This document shows positions 26,893-35,815 of a stretch of DNA of 64,000 nt, in pieces. Both the position numbers and the translations under genes were made by a program. Where the stretch lies: the NCBI GenBank assembly GCA_964245075.1, contig CAXTLC010000010.1, forward strand, positions 1-64,000, read 5' to 3'. Within the stretch, counting starts at the first letter, position 1, and every line of letters starts with the position of its first letter. The notes under the pieces are model-generated. The model did no database searches, had not been told where the DNA came from, and worked only from the letters and a program-made list of their open reading frames with translations. Source of the DNA: LMUY01 sp964245075 (GTDB lineage Bacteria; Pseudomonadota; Alphaproteobacteria; Acetobacterales; Acetobacteraceae).

Positions 26893-27906
26893 ATGCGCGA
26901 GATTTCCGACAGCAACGACTTGTCCGGCCCGCAGAAAGCTGCCGTGCTGATGCTGGCGCTCGGCGAGGAACAGTCCGCCCGCTTGTTCGGCATGATGCAC
27001 GAGGACGAGATCAAGGAGGTGTCCTCCGCGATGTCGCAGCTCGGCAGCGTGCGTGCCGAAACGGTGGAGCGCCTGTGCCACGAGTTCGGCGAGGGCATGG
27101 GCGGGCTGGGCCACCTGGTGGGCACGCTGGAAAGCACCGAGCGGCTGTTGCAGCGCGCGCTGCCGAGGGACCGGGCGGCGCAGATCATGGAAGAGATCCG
27201 CGGCCCGGCTGGGCGCACCATGTGGGACAAGCTGGGCAACGTGCACGAGGCGGTGCTGGCGAACTACCTGAAGAACGAATACCCGCAGACCGTCGCCGTG
27301 GTGCTTTCCAAGATCCGTCCGGACCACGCCGCCCGCGTGCTGACCTTGCTGCCCGACAGCTTCTCCATCGAGGTCGTCATGCGGATGCTGCGCATGGAGA
27401 GTGTGCAGAAGGAGGTGCTGGACGGCGTTGAGCGCACCTTGCGGGCGGAGTTCATGTCCAACCTCGCCCGCTCCACCAGGCGGGACGCGCACGAGATGAT
27501 GGCGGAAATCTTCAACAACCTGGACCGCGCCAGCGAGAGCCGCTTTGTCGCCGCCTTGGAGGAGCGCAACCGCGAGTCGGCAGACCGGATCAAGGCGCTG
27601 ATGTTCACGTTCGACGACCTTGGCCGCCTGTCATCGGCCGCCGTGCAAGGCCTGCTGCGCGCGGTGGAGAAGGACAAGCTGCCGCTGGCGTTGAAAGGCG
27701 CGTCCGAGAGCCTGCGGGAGCTGTTCCTCAAGAACCTGTCCGAGCGCGCCGGCAAGATGCTCCGCGACGACATCGACGGGCTCGGCCCGGTGAAGCTGCG
27801 GGACGTGGACGAAGCGCAGGCCGCCATCGTGGTGCTCGCCAAGGAGCTGGCGGCACAGGGCACGATCGAGATCGGCGAAGGCAAGGACGAGGAGCTGGTG
27901 TACTGA
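26893..27906 (+). CDS. fliG: Flagellar motor switch protein FliG
   Basis: 337-aa rotor protein that contacts the stator and transmits torque. Seen: FliG_N with LSGPQKAAVLMLALGEE, the middle domain EHPQ-equivalent (LKNEYPQTVAVVLSKIRPDHAARVL), and FliG_C with MFTFDDLGRLSSAAVQGLLR and the charged helix RAGKMLRDDIDGLGPVKLRD. Three bases after fliF and one before fliH. The length and all three domains are complete. Confidence 0.97.
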   Translation: MREISDSNDLSGPQKAAVLMLALGEEQSARLFGMMHEDEIKEVSSAMSQLGSVRAETVERLCHEFGEGMGGLGHLVGTLESTERLLQRALPRDRAAQIMEEIRGPAGRTMWDKLGNVHEAVLANYLKNEYPQTVAVVLSKIRPDHAARVLTLLPDSFSIEVVMRMLRMESVQKEVLDGVERTLRAEFMSNLARSTRRDAHEMMAEIFNNLDRASESRFVAALEERNRESADRIKALMFTFDDLGRLSSAAVQGLLRAVEKDKLPLALKGASESLRELFLKNLSERAGKMLRDDIDGLGPVKLRDVDEAQAAIVVLAKELAAQGTIEIGEGKDEELVY

Positions 27907-27907
27907 C

Positions 27908-28564
27908 ATGGACTGGCCATCACACCGCCCAAGCGTGTTCGGCGTGCTGTATGCCGAGGATTTCGACGAGGACGGCGAAGCGCCGGCCGTGCCGGATCAG
28001 CCAGCATCTGAGCCCGAGATCATCGAGCCGATGTTCACCGCTGCCGAAGTGGAAGCCGTGCGCGCCGAAGCCCGGGCTGCCGGGCGTGTGGAGGCCGAGC
28101 ACGGCTTGGCTGCCTCCCGCACGCACATGCTGGGCCTGCTGGCTGCCGGCATGTCGGAAAGCCGGGCCGCCGCGGCGGAAGTCGCGGAGGAGGTGGCCGG
28201 AGGCGTTGCCCGCTGCATGCTGAGCGCCCTCACTGCTTGCCTGCCTGCGCTCTGCGAGAAGCACGGCCCGGCGGAACTGCGCGCGCTGACCCGTATCGTC
28301 CTGCCAGCGATGCTGGATGAGCCGAGGATCACCGTGCGGGTGCATCCGCACATGCTGGCCGTCATGGAGCAGGAAGTGGCGGCGCTGGATATCGAGGTCG
28401 TGGAACGGGTGCATTTCAAGCCGACCGACGCGGTCGCGCTGGGGGATGTCCGCATCAGTTGGACGGATGGATCGGTGGTGCGCGACACCGGGCGGGCCCG
28501 CGCGGCGATCGAGGACGGATTGGCAGCACTTGGCCTGCTGGAACGGGAGATGGCGGATGCCTGA
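27908..28564 (+). CDS. fliH: FliH-like flagellar assembly protein
   Basis: 218-aa predicted FliH, the regulator that ties the FliI ATPase to the C-ring. Seen: an acidic N-terminus, an Ala/Glu-rich helical middle (EVEAVRAEARAAGRVEAEHG), and a C-terminal domain (LPAMLDEPRITVRVHPHMLA, DIEVVERVHFKPTDAVALGD) with the late strand DVRISWTDGSVVRD, the usual FliH/YscL ending pattern. Identification rests on this plus its place between fliG and fliN, since FliH is poorly conserved. It overlaps fliN by eight bases. Confidence 0.82.
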   Translation: MDWPSHRPSVFGVLYAEDFDEDGEAPAVPDQPASEPEIIEPMFTAAEVEAVRAEARAAGRVEAEHGLAASRTHMLGLLAAGMSESRAAAAEVAEEVAGGVARCMLSALTACLPALCEKHGPAELRALTRIVLPAMLDEPRITVRVHPHMLAVMEQEVAALDIEVVERVHFKPTDAVALGDVRISWTDGSVVRDTGRARAAIEDGLAALGLLEREMADA

Positions 28565-28871
28565 CAACATGGACCTGATTGAGCTTCCCGAGATGGCGCC
28601 CAAGGACGCCGGCCCGCGCGCCGCGCGGGACCTGGAAGCGGTGTACGACATCCCCGTCACGGTCAGCGCGGTGCTCGGCAAGGCCACCATGCAGGTCAGC
28701 CAACTGCTGAAGCTCGGCCGCGGCGCGGTCGTGGAGCTGGACCGCAAGCTGGGCGAGGCGATCGACATCTACGTCAACAACCGCCTGGTCGCGCGCGGGG
28801 AGGTGGTCATGGTGGATGACAACCGGCTGGGGGTGACCATGACGGAAATCGTCAAGGCGGACCGGGCGTGA
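28557..28871 (+). CDS. fliN: Flagellar motor switch protein FliN
   Basis: 104-aa C-ring component. Seen: the surface-presentation-of-antigens (SpoA) domain DIPVTVSAVLGKATMQVSQL followed by LKLGRGAVVELDRKLGEAID, and VNNRLVARGEVVMVDDNRLG. The start overlaps the end of fliH. FliM is not in this window. Its TGA overlaps the GTG of flbD. Confidence 0.95.
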   Translation: MPDNMDLIELPEMAPKDAGPRAARDLEAVYDIPVTVSAVLGKATMQVSQLLKLGRGAVVELDRKLGEAIDIYVNNRLVARGEVVMVDDNRLGVTMTEIVKADRA

Positions 28872-30187
28872 GCGCGGGAATGAGGGTCCTCCTTATCGGC
28901 GCGCTGGCCGGTGAGCTGGCGCAGGCCGCGCGCATGGCGATCTCCCGCGGGGCGAAGCTGGAACAGGCGGATGGGCTGGACAGCGGCCTGGCCCGGCTGC
29001 GGACGGACGCGCGGGTGGACTTGGTGCTCTGCGAGGTCAGCCACGACGTGGGCGCGCTGGTCCGGGCGCTGGCCGCCGAGCGGATGGCGGTCCCGGTCGT
29101 TGCCTGCGGCACGGAGGCAGACGGGCCGGCCGCGCTGCGGGCGATCCGTGACGGCGCGCGGGAGTTCCTGCCTTTGCCGCCCGACCCGGACCTGATCGCC
29201 GCCATCTTGCAGGCGGCCAGCGGGGACAGCCACACCTTGGTCGCGCGGGACGCGGCCATGCTGGACACCCTGCGCCGGGCCGAGCAGGTGGCGGGCGCCG
29301 AGGCGTCGGTCCTGATCACGGGCGAGAGCGGCACCGGCAAGGAGGTGCTGGCCCGGCACATCCACCGCAAGTCCCGCCGCGCCGCCGGGCCGTTCGTGGC
29401 GCTGAACTGCGCCGCCATCCCGGAGAACCTGCTGGAATCGGAGATGTTCGGCCACGAGCGGGGCGCGTTCAGCGGCGCCGCCGCCCGCCGCATCGGCAAG
29501 TTCGAGGCCGCGGACGGCGGCACCCTGCTGCTGGACGAGATCAGTGAGATGGACGTGCGGCTGCAGGCGAAGCTGCTCCGCGCCATCCAGGAACGGGAGA
29601 TCGATCGCCTGGGCGGCGCCGGCCCGGTCCGCGTGAACGTCCGCATCCTGGCCACCAGCAACCGTGATCTGCTCGCCGACTGCGGCACCGGGCGGTTCCG
29701 CGAGGACCTGTATTTCCGCCTCAACGTGGTCAGCGTGCGTATCCCGCCCTTGCGTGAGCGGCCGGGGGACATCGCGGCGTTGGCAGATCATTACGCCCGG
29801 CACTATGCCAACGTGAACGGGTTGCCGGTGCGGCCCATCTCGGCCCTGGCGCATGCGCGGCTTGCCGGGCACGGCTGGCGCGGCAACGTCCGGGAGTTGG
29901 AGAATACGATCCACCGCGCCGTGCTGCTGTCCATGGGAAGCGAGGTGGACGCGGTGGAACTGGCAGGCACGGCAAAGGTTGCGCCGGCGCCTGCGGCAGG
30001 AACGCTGGTCGGCCGCACCTGGGACGAGGTTGAGCAGGACTTGATCCTGCAAACGCTGTCCCACACGCTCGGCAACCGCACCCACGCCGCGACCATCCTG
30101 GGCATCTCCATCCGGGCGCTACGCAACAAGCTGCGGGACTACACCGCCGCCGGTGTGCCGGTGACGCCCCCAGGACTGGCCGCGTGA
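28868..30187 (+). CDS. flbD: Sigma-54-dependent flagellar regulator FlbD-like
   Basis: 439-aa enhancer-binding protein. Domains: a degenerate receiver (1-115), AAA+ domain with Walker A GESGTGKE at 152-159, GAFSGA at 199-204 and Walker B LLLDEI at 220-225, and a C-terminal Fis-type helix-turn-helix (HTLGNRTHAATILGISIRAL). The phosphoacceptor Asp is replaced by Glu 56 (DLVLCEV), and the sigma-54-contacting GAFTGA loop has Ser for Thr. In Caulobacter FlbD activates late flagellar genes and is controlled by FliX rather than by ordinary phosphotransfer. It overlaps fliN and precedes flhA, so the regulator is made with the basal body. Confidence 0.92.
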   Translation: MSAGMRVLLIGALAGELAQAARMAISRGAKLEQADGLDSGLARLRTDARVDLVLCEVSHDVGALVRALAAERMAVPVVACGTEADGPAALRAIRDGAREFLPLPPDPDLIAAILQAASGDSHTLVARDAAMLDTLRRAEQVAGAEASVLITGESGTGKEVLARHIHRKSRRAAGPFVALNCAAIPENLLESEMFGHERGAFSGAAARRIGKFEAADGGTLLLDEISEMDVRLQAKLLRAIQEREIDRLGGAGPVRVNVRILATSNRDLLADCGTGRFREDLYFRLNVVSVRIPPLRERPGDIAALADHYARHYANVNGLPVRPISALAHARLAGHGWRGNVRELENTIHRAVLLSMGSEVDAVELAGTAKVAPAPAAGTLVGRTWDEVEQDLILQTLSHTLGNRTHAATILGISIRALRNKLRDYTAAGVPVTPPGLAA

Positions 30188-30207
30188 CGGCGGGGAGGAC
30201 CTGAACG

Positions 30208-32271
30208 GTGCTCGCCCAACTCCGCGCTCTCGCCGGCAAATACGCGCCCGGCACCGATGTGGGCCTGGCGCTCGGCATGATCATGCTGCTGGCCGTGCTG
30301 GTGATCCCGCTGCCCACCGTGCTGCTGGACATGGGGTTGGCGCTGTCGGTCACGGCGTCCGTCCTGGTGCTGATGGTGGCGCTGTTCCTGAAACGGCCGC
30401 TGGACTTCACCTCTTTCCCGACCCTCCTGCTGCTCACCACCCTGCTGCGCTTGTCGCTGAACGTCGCGACCACGCGGCTGATCCTGAGCCATGGCAGCGA
30501 GGGGCCGCTCGCCGCCGGGCACGTGGTGGCGGCGTTCGGCGGCTTCCTGATGGGCGGGGACGTCGTGATCGGCGTGATCCTGTTCGCCATCCTCCTGGTG
30601 GTGAACTTCATGGTCATCACCAAGGGGTCCGGCCGCATCGCGGAAGTGGCGGCACGGTTCAGCTTGGACGCCATGCCCGGCAAGCAGATGGCGATCGACG
30701 CGGACCTGTCCTCGGGCCTGATCAACGAGGCGAAGGCGCGGGTGCGGCGCCGGGAGCTGGAAGAGGAGAGCGGGTTCTACGGCGCCATGGACGGCGCCGC
30801 CAAGTTCGTGCGCGGCGACGCGATCGCCGGCTTGCTCATCACCTCCATCAACGTGTTCGGCGGCTTCGCGATCGGGCTGATCCGGCACGGGATGCCGTTC
30901 GCCGACGCCGCCGCCACCTTCACCACCCTGTCGGTGGGTGACGGGCTGGTCTCGCAGATCCCGGCGCTGCTGGTTTCCACCGCCGCCGGCATCGTGGTGA
31001 CCAAGGGCGGCATGGAAGGCGCGGCCGACACGGTGCTGATCCGCCAGCTCGGCGGCAGCCCCAAGCCGCTGGCGATGGCGGCGGGCGCCGCCGGTGTGCT
31101 GGCGCTGATGCCTGGCTTGCCGATGCTCCCGTTTCTCGCCTTGGCCGGTCTCGCGGGCGGCGGCGCTTGGATGCGCTGGAAGCACCCGTCGGCCCCGGCG
31201 GGCGAGGATGCTCCGGTGGCGGCGCCCGTCGCGGGGGAGCCGCCGATCTCCGAAGCGCTGCGGATGGACACGATCCGGCTGGAACTGGGCTACGGCCTGC
31301 TGGCGCTGGCGGGCGGCGACACGCCGCGGCTGACGGAGCAGATCAAGGGCCTGCGCCGGTCAATCGCGGCGGAGATGGGGTTCGTGCTGCCGCCGGTCCG
31401 GATTCAGGACAACGTGCAGTTGGGCGCGGACGTCTATTCCATCCGCATCAAGGAGATCGAGGCCGGCCGGGGAGAGCTGCGGCCCACCCAGCTTCTGGTG
31501 ATGGACCCGCAGGGCGGGTTGCCCGCCTTTCCCGGCGAGCGCACGACCGAGCCGACCTTCGGCCTGCCCGCCTTGTGGGTGGAGCCGGCCCGGCGGGACG
31601 AGGCGATGGCGCGCGGCTGCACCGTCGTGGACCCCCCCTCCGTGCTGACCACGCACATCACGGAGGTCGTCCGCGACAGCATGGCCGAGCTGCTGTCCTA
31701 CGCCGAGACCCAGAAGCTGCTGGACGAACTGCCGCGGGAGCAGCAGAAGCTGGTGGGTGACCTGGTGCCGTCGCAGATCAGCGTCGGCGGCGTGCAGCGC
31801 GTGCTGCAATCCCTGCTGGCCGAGCGCGTGTCCATCCGGGACCTGCCGACCGTGCTGGAAGGCATCGCGGAAGCGTGCGGCGGTCAGGCCCGACCAACCG
31901 GCCTCATCGTGGCGCACGTGCGCGGCCGTCTCGCCCGGCAGATCAGCGACAGCCACACCGGCCCGGCCGGATACATCCCCCTGGTGACGCTGTCACCCGA
32001 CTGGGAACGGGCGTTCGCCGAAAGCCTGGTCGGCCCGGCGGAGGACCGGCAGCTGGCAATGGCGCCGTCCAAGCTGGGCGAGTTCATGACCCGGCTGCGC
32101 ACCGCCTTCGATGCCGCGCAAGCGGTCGGAGAAGTGCCGGTGCTGCTATCCTCCGGCGGCATACGCGCCCACCTGCGCGCGGTGGTGGAACGGATCCGGC
32201 CGTCCACGCCGGTGCTGGCGCAGGCGGAGATCTTTCCGCGCGCCCGGATCCGCACGGTGGGCACGATCTAG
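30208..32271 (+). CDS. flhA: Flagellar export apparatus protein FlhA
   Basis: 687-aa core component of the type III export gate. Seen: about eight N-terminal membrane helices, the FHIPEP region (RLSLNVATTRLILSHG, ARFSLDAMPGKQMAIDADLS, then SGLINEAKARVRR), and a cytoplasmic domain with LELGYGLLAL, RRSIAAEMGFVLPPVRIQDN and VGGVQRVLQSLLAERVSIRD. Full length. GTG start at 30208. Last flagellar gene of the plus-strand arm; fliI, fliP-Q-R and flhB are not in the window. Confidence 0.97.
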   Translation: MLAQLRALAGKYAPGTDVGLALGMIMLLAVLVIPLPTVLLDMGLALSVTASVLVLMVALFLKRPLDFTSFPTLLLLTTLLRLSLNVATTRLILSHGSEGPLAAGHVVAAFGGFLMGGDVVIGVILFAILLVVNFMVITKGSGRIAEVAARFSLDAMPGKQMAIDADLSSGLINEAKARVRRRELEEESGFYGAMDGAAKFVRGDAIAGLLITSINVFGGFAIGLIRHGMPFADAAATFTTLSVGDGLVSQIPALLVSTAAGIVVTKGGMEGAADTVLIRQLGGSPKPLAMAAGAAGVLALMPGLPMLPFLALAGLAGGGAWMRWKHPSAPAGEDAPVAAPVAGEPPISEALRMDTIRLELGYGLLALAGGDTPRLTEQIKGLRRSIAAEMGFVLPPVRIQDNVQLGADVYSIRIKEIEAGRGELRPTQLLVMDPQGGLPAFPGERTTEPTFGLPALWVEPARRDEAMARGCTVVDPPSVLTTHITEVVRDSMAELLSYAETQKLLDELPREQQKLVGDLVPSQISVGGVQRVLQSLLAERVSIRDLPTVLEGIAEACGGQARPTGLIVAHVRGRLARQISDSHTGPAGYIPLVTLSPDWERAFAESLVGPAEDRQLAMAPSKLGEFMTRLRTAFDAAQAVGEVPVLLSSGGIRAHLRAVVERIRPSTPVLAQAEIFPRARIRTVGTI

Positions 32272-32359
32272 TGTCCTGCTCCCGAAGCTCACCCGTCCGT
32301 CACGACGAATGCGGCAGGTAAGCAGGCCCCTGAGAACAAGAAGCCGGCGATCCGCTTCG

Positions 32360-33157
32360 CTACTGCTTCACCAGCATCGCCTGGGAGGTTGCCAGTTCCA
32401 TCGGGCTTTCCGGCCGGCCAAGGCAGAATTCGGCGAATGCGGCACGAACCCCCTCCAAGTAGGAGTAGTCGTGCGACAGGATCACGCCGCCGGGCAGCAT
32501 CCGCGGGTAGAAGAATGCCAGGCAATCGAGTGTGCTGGATTTGAGGCCCACGTCCAGGTGCACGAACGAGAAGCGCCGGTTCTCGCAAGGGCCGGCGGTT
32601 TGCGGGAAGAAGCCGGGATGGAAGCTGACGTTGCGGCGGTCGGCCAGGAAGGCCTGCACGGAAGCCAAGGAGGCCGCGTAGTGCCCTTTCCGCATCCGCT
32701 GGCGCTCGTCGGCATCCGGCGCGGGCAATCCCGCAAACGTGTCGAACAGGTGGAGCGGCCGGTCCGCGCTGGCAACGCTGATCAAGCGGGCCGACACGCC
32801 TTGGTAAACGCCGACTTCGGCCATCTCGCCGCCCAGCCCGCTTTGGGACCGGGCGAGTGAATAAACGGTGAACGCCTCATTGCCGCTCAACAGGGACTCG
32901 CGGCCGTGGCGGGCGGCGTGGATGACCCGCATCGCTTCGGCCTCCTTGTGGCCACCGAGGATGCCGAGTTCCAGCCGTGCCAGCGCGCCGATGGAAAGCG
33001 AGCGCACCATCCTGCTGGCTGCGATGAGGCGGTGCAGGCGGGCGCTGTTGAAGGGAGGCCGTGGCTTCGGCACAGCAACGGGCGCCTGGGAGCCGCCCTG
33101 CACGGCTGATGTCGATGATATGGCGGCTGTCCTTCGCGAGATGCCCGGCCCGCGCAT
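32360..33157 (-). CDS. TylF/MycF-type class I SAM-dependent methyltransferase
   Basis: Up to 265 aa. Seen: EMAEVGVYQGVSARLISVAS, the SAM-binding glycine motif of the TylF group, LHLFDTFAGLPAPDADERQR, FHPGFFPQTAG, FVHLDVGLKSSTLDCLAFFY with the metal/catalytic Asp, and PGGVILSHDY. Family members methylate sugars in glycans or antibiotics. Being next to flagellar genes, a glycan on flagellin or the cell surface is conceivable but not shown. The start is uncertain; the first ~49 residues are low in conservation, and ATG 33010 is an alternative. Confidence 0.82.
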   Translation of the reverse strand: MRGPGISRRTAAISSTSAVQGGSQAPVAVPKPRPPFNSARLHRLIAASRMVRSLSIGALARLELGILGGHKEAEAMRVIHAARHGRESLLSGNEAFTVYSLARSQSGLGGEMAEVGVYQGVSARLISVASADRPLHLFDTFAGLPAPDADERQRMRKGHYAASLASVQAFLADRRNVSFHPGFFPQTAGPCENRRFSFVHLDVGLKSSTLDCLAFFYPRMLPGGVILSHDYSYLEGVRAAFAEFCLGRPESPMELATSQAMLVKQ

Positions 33158-33233
33158 CCGGGCGACTTGGCAAAGCTACTCTGGCCGCTTGCCGAGGTCC
33201 ATTACCGCACGAACATCTGTCTTGCGAGACACA

Positions 33234-33512
33234 TCATATCCTCCCGTTCGGGACGAGGATGTGGAGAACCAGCAGAACCAGGAACACGATCAGCAGCAGC
33301 CGGAAGACCCCGCCGAACAGCCGCAGCACCGCCAGGATGAACAGCAGCGCTGCCACCAGGATCACCAGCGATTGCACCCCCGCCGGCACCCCCGCCTGCC
33401 CGAGCAACCGGCGTATGAGTTGGTCGAGCACGCCGAAACCACCTAGAAACACGCCAAAGGCGGCGCGCACCCAATAGGTCACCGTCCCCAGTGCCTGATC
33501 AACCTGGTTCAT
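33234..33512 (-). CDS. Small predicted membrane protein
   Basis: 92-aa protein with two or three hydrophobic segments: AAFGVFLGGFGVLDQLIRRL and, near the end, a long one including LVILVAALLFILAVLRLFGG and LLLIVFLVLLVLHIL. The start MNQVDQALGTVTYW at 33512 is chosen by composition. I recognise no family. It faces away from the ABC exporter gene that starts about 100 bases upstream. Confidence 0.6.
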   Translation of the reverse strand: MNQVDQALGTVTYWVRAAFGVFLGGFGVLDQLIRRLLGQAGVPAGVQSLVILVAALLFILAVLRLFGGVFRLLLIVFLVLLVLHILVPNGRI

Positions 33513-33610
33513 TCTGTCGCTCCGTTGCGCGAAGCGATGTATCCGTCGCCGCGGCGACTTGTCACGCGGCTGTGGGTTGACCCGCAGGCGCAACGGAGTG
33601 ATCGGACGGC

Positions 33611-35485
33611 ATGTTCACCTGGTTCGAGACCATCCTGCGGCCAACCGCGCCGCCGCCGCCGGGGCAGCCGCCGGACGGGCTCGCCGCGTTCTACTGGCAT
33701 TTCGTCCGCCAATCGAGGGCGCTGGTTGCCGCGCTGTTCGCGGTCGGGACCGTCACGGCCCTGCTTGACAGCCTCGTGCCCGCCTTTCTGGGCAGGGTCG
33801 TGGCGCTGATCACCCGCTACCCGCCTGCGGAGCTTTGGGCCAACGCCGGCTGGCAGCTCGCCGGCATGGCGGCCGTGCTGCTGGTGGTGCGGCCCGCGGG
33901 CATGCTGCTGCGCAACCTGGTCACCAACCAGGCCATCGCGCCGGGGCTGACGAACCTGGTGCGCTGGCAGAGCCATTGGCACGTTGTCCGGCAGAGCTGG
34001 ACGTTCTTCCAGAACGATTTCGCCGGCCGGGTGGCGAACCGTGTCATGCAGGTGGGCCCGGCGCTGCGGGAAAGCGTGGTCGCGACCACCAACGCCGTCT
34101 GGTACATCGTCGTGTATGGCGGTAGCGCCATGCTGCTGATGGGCCATGCCGACGCACGGCTCGCGATACCCCTGGCGATCTGGTTCATGGTGTATGCCGG
34201 GCTGCTGCGATGGTTCGTGCCGCGCGCGCGCAGCCGGTCCCGCCGCAACTCGGAGGCGCGCTCCGCCCTGACGGGCGGCGTGGTGGACAGCTACACCAAC
34301 ATCCTGACCGTCAAGCTGTTCGCCCGCGCGACGGATGAGGACGCCCACGTCTCGAACCTGGTTGACGAGAACCTGGCCACCTACGGCAGCAGCACCCGCC
34401 TGCTGACGATCTGGGCGCTGATGCTGCAGGTGACCAACGCGTGCATGGTCGTTGGCACGGCCGGGCTGTCGATCTGGTTGTGGAAGCGGGGGACGGTCGG
34501 CGTGAACGTGGTGGCGATGGCGCTGCCGCTCGCCTGGCAGGTGAACAACATCGCCGGCTGGGTGTCCGACAGCGTCACCAGCATCTTCGAGAGCGTGGGC
34601 GTGGTGCAGGACTCGATGCGCTCGATCGCGGTCGCCCGCCAGCATCCGGACGCACCGGGCGCCCGGCCGCTCGTCGTGCGCGAAGGCGCCATCGCGTTCG
34701 AAGGGGTGAGCTTCGGCTACGGCACCGAGCGCGGCGTGCTGCACGGCCTGGATCTCTCGATCCGGCCCGGCGAGCGGATCGGGCTGGTGGGCACGTCGGG
34801 CGCGGGGAAATCGACGCTGGTGAACCTTCTGCTCGGCTTCTACGCGCCGGAAGCCGGCCGCATCACGATCGACGGCCAGGACATCGCCGGGGTCACGCAG
34901 GAGAGCCTGCGCGGGCAGATGGGCATGGTGACGCAGGACACCTCCCTCCTGCACCGCTCCATCCGCGACAACATCCGCTATGGCAGGCCGGATGCGCCGG
35001 AAGCCGAGGTGATCGACGCCGCCCGGCGGGCCCATGCCGACGGGTTCATCCGCACGTTGCAGGACTGGAACGACCGCCATGGCTATGACGCCCATGTCGG
35101 CGAGCGCGGCGTCAAGCTGTCCGGCGGGCAGCGGCAGCGCGTCGCGATCGCGCGGGTGATCCTGAAGGACGCGCCGATCCTGGTGCTGGACGAGGCGACC
35201 AGCGCCCTGGATTCAGAGGTGGAAGCCGCCATTCAGGAGCAGTTGGACGGACTGATGGAGGGCCGCACGGTGATCGCCATCGCGCACCGGCTGTCCACCC
35301 TGTCCCAGATGGATCGGATCGTGGTGCTGGACGCCGGACGGGTGGTGGAACAGGGCACGCATGCCGCCCTGCTGGCGGCGGACGGGGCCTACGCCCGGTT
35401 GTGGCGCCGCCAATCCGGCGGTTTCCTTCCCGCGCGGGCTGAAGGACGCTCACCAATCCTTGACACCCCTGTGGCCCGCGGTTAG
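33611..35485 (+). CDS. ABC transporter, fused permease and ATPase (exporter type)
   Basis: 624-aa half-transporter. Seen: an N-terminal membrane domain of about six helices, then an ATPase with Walker A GTSGAGKST, Q-loop, signature LSGGQRQRVAIARVI, Walker B ILVLDEATSALD and an H-loop IAHRLSTL. Bacterial multidrug/lipid exporter type (MsbA-like, homodimer likely). Substrate cannot be told. The N-terminal tail contains a Pro-rich PTAPPPPGQPPDG stretch. Stands alone before the atp operon. Confidence 0.92.
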   Translation: MFTWFETILRPTAPPPPGQPPDGLAAFYWHFVRQSRALVAALFAVGTVTALLDSLVPAFLGRVVALITRYPPAELWANAGWQLAGMAAVLLVVRPAGMLLRNLVTNQAIAPGLTNLVRWQSHWHVVRQSWTFFQNDFAGRVANRVMQVGPALRESVVATTNAVWYIVVYGGSAMLLMGHADARLAIPLAIWFMVYAGLLRWFVPRARSRSRRNSEARSALTGGVVDSYTNILTVKLFARATDEDAHVSNLVDENLATYGSSTRLLTIWALMLQVTNACMVVGTAGLSIWLWKRGTVGVNVVAMALPLAWQVNNIAGWVSDSVTSIFESVGVVQDSMRSIAVARQHPDAPGARPLVVREGAIAFEGVSFGYGTERGVLHGLDLSIRPGERIGLVGTSGAGKSTLVNLLLGFYAPEAGRITIDGQDIAGVTQESLRGQMGMVTQDTSLLHRSIRDNIRYGRPDAPEAEVIDAARRAHADGFIRTLQDWNDRHGYDAHVGERGVKLSGGQRQRVAIARVILKDAPILVLDEATSALDSEVEAAIQEQLDGLMEGRTVIAIAHRLSTLSQMDRIVVLDAGRVVEQGTHAALLAADGAYARLWRRQSGGFLPARAEGRSPILDTPVARG

Positions 35486-35533
35486 CAAGCCCCCGCCTTC
35501 CGGCGGCCCGGATGCCGGGTGCCGGAGAGCGGG

Positions 35534-35815
35534 ATGAGTGACGATTTCGAACGCCGGTTGAATGCCGCGCGCGGCCGCCGGGCTCCGTTGCCCACGGCTT
35601 CGCCGGCGGGTCCTTCACCTTGGGGGATCGGCGCCCGCGTGGGGGTGGAGCTGCTGTCCGCGCTGGTCGTCGGCCTGGCGATCGGCTGGGGGCTGGACCG
35701 CTGGCTGCACACAGCGCCGCTCTTCCTGGTGGTGTTCGTGCTGGCAGGGGGTGCTGCGGGCGTGGTGAATGTGTGGCGCGTGATGGCGCCGAAGAAGGGG
35801 CGGGACCTTGGCTGA
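35534..35815 (+). CDS. atpI: ATP synthase protein I (AtpI-like)
   Basis: 93-aa membrane protein encoded first in the F0 operon, thought to help assemble the c-ring. Seen: a polar Arg-rich N-terminus, and two hydrophobic helices (VGVELLSALVVGLAIGWGLD and LFLVVFVLAGGAAGVVNVWR) typical of the AtpI/AtpZ family. ATG 35534 preferred over 35519 because GAGAGCGGG lies just upstream. It overlaps atpB by eight bases. Confidence 0.85.
   Translation: MSDDFERRLNAARGRRAPLPTASPAGPSPWGIGARVGVELLSALVVGLAIGWGLDRWLHTAPLFLVVFVLAGGAAGVVNVWRVMAPKKGRDLG

Noticed and set aside
35493..35506. Terminator between the ABC exporter and atpI
   Set aside because: Only 5-base arms (CCGCC/GGCGG) with no T-tract; expected often at this GC content.
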